The notes below the pieces were generated by a model. It did not search any database, was not told where the DNA came from, and saw only the letters and a list, made by a program, of their open reading frames with translations. Position numbers and translations under genes: made by a program. A DNA stretch of 19,981 nucleotides. Source: SFDP01 sp051653625 (lineage in GTDB: Bacteria; Bacillota; Clostridia; Lachnospirales; Lachnospiraceae). This document shows, in pieces, positions 16,443-19,981 of the stretch. Positions within the stretch are counted from its first letter, which is position 1; each line of letters starts with the position of its first letter. The stretch is taken from the NCBI GenBank assembly GCA_051653625.1, contig JBOFWM010000002.1:1-19981 (forward strand). The letters run 5' to 3'.

Positions 16443-16471
16443 TTGACGATGAATTGGTATTTCGATAGAAT
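16443..16471 (+). promoter_or_regulatory. sigma-A promoter of the M18 peptidase-queA operon
   Basis: TTGACG (16443-16448), a 17-bp spacer, TAGAAT (16466-16471). The leader of about 35 bases ends in a GAGGA ribosome binding site (16499-16503). Confidence 0.75.
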
Positions 16472-16513
16472 GATTGATAGGAAATATATAATTGGAGAAG
16501 AGGATTAATTATT

Positions 16514-17902
16514 ATGGAACAAAAAAACTTATGGACAATATACACAAAAGAACAGATAGATCAAGTACATGCACTTGGAGATGAATATAGAGCATTTTTA
16601 GATGAAGGAAAAACAGAAAGAGAATGTATTGATTATATTTTAAAAGAGATAAAAAAAGAAGGATATAAAAATATAGAGGACGTTATAAAAGAAAAGAAAC
16701 GTTTACAATGTGGAGATAAAGTATATGCAATTTGTATGAAAAAAAGTATCGTATTATTTCAAATTGGAGAAAATCCACTTGAAGAAGGAATGAACATATT
16801 AGGTGCACATATTGATTCACCGAGACTTGATATTAAACAAAATCCATTATATGAAGAGGGTGGATTTGCATATCTTGATACTCATTATTATGGAGGCGTA
16901 AAAAAATTTCATTGGGTGGCATTACCATTAGCGCTCCATGGAGTAGTTGTAAAAAAAGATGGAACGGTAATTAATATTAATATCGGAGAAAAGGAGAATG
17001 ACCCAGTTTTCTTTATTTCTGATTTATTGATTCATTTATCTGCAGAACAACTAGAAAAAAAGGCTGGTAAAGTAATAGAGGGAGAAGCTTTAGATCTTGT
17101 AATAGGAAATATGCCAGGTGTAGATGAAGATGAAAAAGAAAGTGTTAAGAAAAATATTCTTAACATTTTGAAAGAACAATATGATTTTTGTGAGGAAGAT
17201 TTTTTGTCAGCAGAATTAGAGGTCGTACCTGCAGGGAAAGCAAGAGAAGCGGGTTTTGATCGTAGTATGATTTTAGGATATGGACATGATGATAGAGTAT
17301 GTGCATTTACTTCTTTAAAAGCAATGTTAGAAGTAAAACAAACAAAACAAACGACATGTCTTGTACTTGTAGATAAAGAAGAAATCGGTAGTGTTGGTGC
17401 AACTGGGATGCAATCACGATTTTTTGAGAATACGGTAGCAGAAGTTATGAATTTACTTGGAGAATATAGTGATATCTTAGTGAGAAGATGTTTGACAAAT
17501 TCCTGTATGTTATCTTCAGATGTAAGTGCTGCTTTTGATCCAAATTTTGCATCATGTTTTGATAAGAAAAATACTGCGTTTATGGGGTGTGGAATCGTAT
17601 TTAATAAATTTACAGGCGCAAGAGGAAAAAGTGGATCTAATGATGCAAATGCAGAGTATATGGCACACTTAAGAAATATATTAGAGCAAGAGGATATTAA
17701 ATATCAAACAGCTGAGCTTGGAAAAGTAGATTTAGGTGGTGGTGGGACCATTGCTTATATGCTTGCAAAATATGGTATGAATGTAATTGATTGTGGTGTT
17801 GCAGTGATGAGTATGCATGCCCCATGGGAGGTAATAAATAAAGCAGATTTATTAGAGATTAAAAGAGGATACGAAGTATTTTTAAAAGAAGCAAATATGT
17901 AA
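16514..17902 (+). CDS. M18-family aminopeptidase (aspartyl aminopeptidase-like)
   Basis: A cytoplasmic dizinc exopeptidase, 462 residues. Metal and catalytic residues of the M18 family are visible: His99 in GAHIDSPRLD, an Asp in GYGHDDRVCAF (259/260), DKEEIGSVG (Glu289/Glu290), Asp336 in SSDVSAAFD and His435 in SMHAPWEV. The dodecamer-forming insertion between the two parts of the catalytic domain (about 110-240) is also present. M18 members prefer acidic (DNPEP-like) or neutral hydrophobic N-termini; which applies here cannot be read directly. The start is ATG 16514 with GAGGA 10 bases upstream. queA follows after 14 bases, so the pair is likely co-transcribed, although no functional link between them is known. 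Confidence 0.93.
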   Translation: MEQKNLWTIYTKEQIDQVHALGDEYRAFLDEGKTERECIDYILKEIKKEGYKNIEDVIKEKKRLQCGDKVYAICMKKSIVLFQIGENPLEEGMNILGAHIDSPRLDIKQNPLYEEGGFAYLDTHYYGGVKKFHWVALPLALHGVVVKKDGTVININIGEKENDPVFFISDLLIHLSAEQLEKKAGKVIEGEALDLVIGNMPGVDEDEKESVKKNILNILKEQYDFCEEDFLSAELEVVPAGKAREAGFDRSMILGYGHDDRVCAFTSLKAMLEVKQTKQTTCLVLVDKEEIGSVGATGMQSRFFENTVAEVMNLLGEYSDILVRRCLTNSCMLSSDVSAAFDPNFASCFDKKNTAFMGCGIVFNKFTGARGKSGSNDANAEYMAHLRNILEQEDIKYQTAELGKVDLGGGGTIAYMLAKYGMNVIDCGVAVMSMHAPWEVINKADLLEIKRGYEVFLKEANM

Positions 17903-17916
17903 AGTGAGGCAAAACT

Positions 17917-18948
17917 GTGCAATTAAAAACAAATGATTTTTATTATGATTTACCAGAAGAATTAATAGCCCAAGATCCTTTGGTAGATAGAACATCATCT
18001 AGACTATTAGTATTAAATAAAAAAACAGGTGAAATAGAACATAAAGGATTTCGTAATATTTTAGAGTATTTAAAAAAAGGGGATTGCCTTGTTTTAAATA
18101 ACACAAAAGTAATTCCAGCAAGACTGATTGGGACAAAAATTGAAACAGATGCGACGATTGAAGTCTTACTTCTAAAAAGACATAGTGAATTTGTTTGGGA
18201 AGCTCTTGTAAAACCTGGAAAAAAAATGAAGATAGGCGCAAAAGTGTCTTTTGGAAATGGTATTTTAAAAGGCGAAGTAATTGATATTGTAACAGAGGGA
18301 AATCGATTAATTGAATTTTCTTATGATGGTATTTGGGAAGAAGTTTTAGATCAATTAGGGGAGATGCCGCTTCCGCCATATATTACACATCGCTTAGAGG
18401 ATAAAGCAAGATATCAAACGGTATATGCGAAATATGATGGTTCAGCAGCAGCACCAACAGCAGGATTACATTTTACAAAAGAATTATTAAAAGAAGTAGA
18501 AAAAATAGGTGTTAAAATTGCATATGTAACTCTTCATGTAGGGCTTGGAACGTTTCGTCCAGTAAAAGTAGAGGATGTATTAAATCATACTATGCATTCC
18601 GAATATTATCAAATAGAAGAAGATGCAGCAACAACGATAAGGGATACAAAAATAGAGGGGGGAAGAATCATCTGTGTAGGTACAACAAGTGTAAGAACTA
18701 TTGAAAGTGTTGTAAAGGAACATGGTGAAATAAAAGCTTGTTGTGGAAATACAGAGATTTTTATTTATCCTGGATATGAGTTTCAATGTGTTGATGGATT
18801 AATCACGAATTTCCATTTACCAGAATCAACATTAATTATGTTAGTTTCTGCCCTTGCAGGGAAAAAAGAAATTTTAACAGCATATAAAGAGGCTGTAGAA
18901 GAGAAGTATCGCTTTTTCTCCTTTGGTGATGCAATGTTCATTATTTAA
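17917..18948 (+). CDS. queA: S-adenosylmethionine:tRNA ribosyltransferase-isomerase
   Basis: Transfers and isomerises the ribosyl moiety of SAM onto preQ1 at tRNA position 34 to make epoxyqueuosine. The 343 residues match the family length. Signatures: an N-terminal DFYYDLPEELIAQ-P, CLVLNNTKVIPARL, GEMPLPPYI, AAPTAGLHFT, HVGLGTFRPV and TNFHLPESTLIMLVSALAG. The start is GTG 17917: AGTGAGG lies 8 bases upstream and the conserved LKTNDFYYDLPEELIA begins at residue 3. The gene begins 14 bases after the M18 peptidase gene. Other queuosine genes (tgt, queG/queH) are not in the window; a 12-bp inverted repeat about 70 bases downstream could end the transcript. Confidence 0.97.
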   Translation: MQLKTNDFYYDLPEELIAQDPLVDRTSSRLLVLNKKTGEIEHKGFRNILEYLKKGDCLVLNNTKVIPARLIGTKIETDATIEVLLLKRHSEFVWEALVKPGKKMKIGAKVSFGNGILKGEVIDIVTEGNRLIEFSYDGIWEEVLDQLGEMPLPPYITHRLEDKARYQTVYAKYDGSAAAPTAGLHFTKELLKEVEKIGVKIAYVTLHVGLGTFRPVKVEDVLNHTMHSEYYQIEEDAATTIRDTKIEGGRIICVGTTSVRTIESVVKEHGEIKACCGNTEIFIYPGYEFQCVDGLITNFHLPESTLIMLVSALAGKKEILTAYKEAVEEKYRFFSFGDAMFII

Positions 18949-19017
18949 TATCAAAAAGTTACATTTTTTCACATAAATAATATATAGATTTTTAATTATT
19001 TTTTCGTATTTTCTTAT

Positions 19018-19055
19018 ATGTCCGTAAATCCTTATTTTATCATATTTACGGACAT
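19018..19055. repeat. 12-bp perfect inverted repeat after queA, terminator-like
   Basis: ATGTCCGTAAAT (19018-19029) and ATTTACGGACAT (19044-19055) flank a 14-base AT-rich loop. It could form a hairpin ending queA transcription, but no real T-run follows (TTCAATTATT). Its TGTCCG... ends are also reminiscent of insertion-sequence termini. The rest of the 18949-19214 gap is AT-rich, with only a weak promoter candidate. Confidence 0.5.
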
Positions 19056-19122
19056 TTCAATTATTGGAAAACTCTTATTTATCTTTACTTTTCATAAAAA
19101 CGAAGTGGTTCAAGAAATTCAC

Positions 19123-19150
19123 TTGCAATTTTCCTATGAGATGCTAAAAT
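19123..19150 (+). promoter_or_regulatory. candidate promoter of the small unknown gene
   Basis: TTGCAA (19123-19128), a 16-bp spacer, TAAAAT (19145-19150). Moderate matches in an AT-rich background, about 60 bases before the start codon. Confidence 0.35.
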
Positions 19151-19214
19151 GAAGTTATAACAGTCACACTGATATTTATGATAAAATAATTCATAAGAAA
19201 GTGAGGCTATTATA

Positions 19215-19547
19215 ATGGCAGGAACTAAGAAAACTAATACACCAGAATTCAAGAAGGAGATGGTTGCTATGAATCATAATGATTATATTTCACAGGGATT
19301 GAGTGGAGAAGATGCTCTTAAACTAATTTTATGTGGAAGTATTGAGAATACAAAAGATGCAACGTTTGGTGTGGTTTCCGTTGTGTTTGTAACTAATAAC
19401 AAAGAAACTGCACAGCAAAAACTCAGAGAGTTATCTGTTAATAATCCAGATAATTATTATATGGTATACAGTGTTCCTTTAGATACCGATTTAACCCAAC
19501 TTACCCACTATCCTTCTATTGCAATATCTAAACAAGATTTGGTGTAA
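19215..19547 (+). CDS. small protein of unknown function, N-terminus transposase-like
   Basis: I do not recognise this 110-residue product. Residues 1-18 (MAGTKKTNTPEFKKEMVA) look like the start of an IS3-type OrfA transposase (T-PEFK-x-x-V), but the helix-turn-helix that should follow is absent. From Met19 the character changes (MNHNDYISQGLSGEDALKL), continuing as a small alpha/beta-like protein with FGVVSVVFVTNN and YYMVYSVPL. No signal peptide, membrane segment or Cys motif is seen. Two starts are possible: ATG 19215 with AGAAAGTGAGG upstream, or ATG 19269 with an ideal AAGAAGGAG (19251-19259) 9 bases away, giving 92 residues. The second could be the original gene start, with upstream codons contributed by an insertion-sequence remnant. 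No neighbour clarifies function; the decayed frame downstream suggests accessory DNA. Confidence 0.5.
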   Translation: MAGTKKTNTPEFKKEMVAMNHNDYISQGLSGEDALKLILCGSIENTKDATFGVVSVVFVTNNKETAQQKLRELSVNNPDNYYMVYSVPLDTDLTQLTHYPSIAISKQDLV

Positions 19548-19603
19548 TGAATTACATTATGATCACACCATCCCACCAATCCATAACTAGTACATCTGAA
19601 TAA

Positions 19604-19921
19604 AATTTAAGAAACAAAGTGCCTACCGATGTAACGTATCCGCCAAACCAACCACGCATGGCATTAACCAAACTCCATAAATATAATGACTTCAAAACAA
19701 TAGATGGAGGGGATTATATTTATGGAGATTATAAGAAAGTACACGGAGAAAGAGAAAAGCAATTTAGTGCAAATATTTATGGACAATGGGGGAGTCTATG
19801 AAGCTTTGGTGTAAAAAATGAAGTCGCAAAATTATAAATAAAAGCGTTTATTTGTTCAATATTGGATACATGTAGTAAGTTAGAACAATTAGGAGTAATT
19901 AGAGAAGTGGAGGTAATTTAG
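19604..19921 (+). pseudogene. decayed reading frame with two in-frame stops
   Basis: One frame reads protein-like from 19604 to the stop ending at 19921, interrupted by TGA at 19799-19801 and TAA at 19835-19837. Before the first stop: LTKLHKYNDFKTIDGGDYIY then GDYKKVHGEREKQFSANIYGQWGSL. Between stops: SFGVKNEVAKL. After: IKAFICSILDTCSKLEQLGV and IREVEVI. The composition (charged/hydrophobic alternation) is coding-like in all three pieces, in the same frame. The only ATG near the front (19658) has no ribosome binding site. I do not recognise the family. A remnant of one gene broken by nonsense changes is the best reading; a short expressed peptide followed by non-coding DNA is the alternative. 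Confidence 0.45.
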
Positions 19922-19922
19922 T

Positions 19923-19981
19923 ATGAAGTATTTCTTTATGGTCATAGATTATATAATACCGGTTCTAATGATTGTTTCATA
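19923..19981 (+). CDS. N-terminus of a hydrophobic protein, cut by window end
   Basis: ATG 19923 is preceded by TGGAGGT (19908-19914) at 8 bases, one of the best ribosome binding sites in the window. Only 19 residues are visible (MKYFFMVIDYIIPVLMIVS), forming a probable membrane segment or signal anchor. The frame is open to the window edge. No family can be assigned. It starts directly after the decayed frame, so it may be an intact gene at the edge of the accessory region. Confidence 0.5.
   Translation, partial: MKYFFMVIDYIIPVLMIVS

Noticed and set aside
16351..16545. Minus-strand open frame of 64 codons in the divergent promoter region
   Set aside because: Overlaps both consensus promoters and the M18 peptidase start; no ribosome binding site; product is not protein-like.
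1..19981. CRISPR arrays, tRNA or rRNA genes, intact prophage or complete insertion sequence
   Set aside because: No regularly spaced repeats, no cloverleaf or GTTCRANNC-type arms, and no integrase, complete transposase or phage structural gene were found on either strand.

Overview
The window is a low-GC (by eye roughly 30% G+C), gene-dense chromosomal segment from a Gram-positive anaerobe of the Clostridia, most likely a Lachnospiraceae-type bacterium. The evidence is consensus sigma-A promoters, strong Shine-Dalgarno sites, a T-box leader on pheST, a SpoIID-domain protein and a SleB-type hydrolase (spore-former heritage), an M18 aminopeptidase, and a GH25-family protein beside an AP2-domain protein. 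Species cannot be fixed from the sequence alone.

Layout. 1-2384: 3' end of a GH25-fold protein whose catalytic acids look substituted; a convergent gene for an AP2/HNH-like/AP2 protein; a membrane-anchored SleB-type cell-wall hydrolase. 2390-5343: thrC (threonine synthase) and, convergent to it, citrate synthase, separated by a near-perfect hairpin that contains both stop codons. 5407-7337: divergent from citrate synthase, an M24B Xaa-Pro aminopeptidase; the shared upstream region carries a cluster of TTGTTAA half-sites. 7358-7609: a 6S RNA gene with its own promoter and terminator. 7683-11569: a likely operon of a long SpoIID-domain protein, a YihY/BrkB-family membrane protein and a YgjP-type HExxH metallopeptidase. 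11555-15391: promoter (inside the end of the metallopeptidase gene), phenylalanine T-box, pheS and pheT, ending in a bidirectional terminator shared with a convergent DHH/DHHA1 phosphoesterase gene. 16355-18948: divergent promoters, then the M18 aminopeptidase and queA. 18949-19981: a sparse, decayed-looking accessory tail with a 12-bp inverted repeat, a small unknown gene whose first 18 residues resemble a transposase N-terminus, a degraded reading frame with two in-frame stops, and the start of a hydrophobic protein cut by the window edge.

How the genes fit together. Most genes are housekeeping: amino-acid synthesis (ThrC, citrate synthase feeding glutamate), tRNA charging and modification (PheST, QueA), peptide turnover (M24B, M18), cell-wall remodelling (SleB type, SpoIID type, and a possibly non-catalytic GH25 relative) and global transcription control (6S RNA). 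There is no defence island, CRISPR array, biosynthetic cluster or intact prophage. The points most worth a second look are the GH25 relative with lost catalytic residues, the chromosomal AP2/HNH-like/AP2 protein with possible operator repeats upstream, and the decayed accessory tail after queA.
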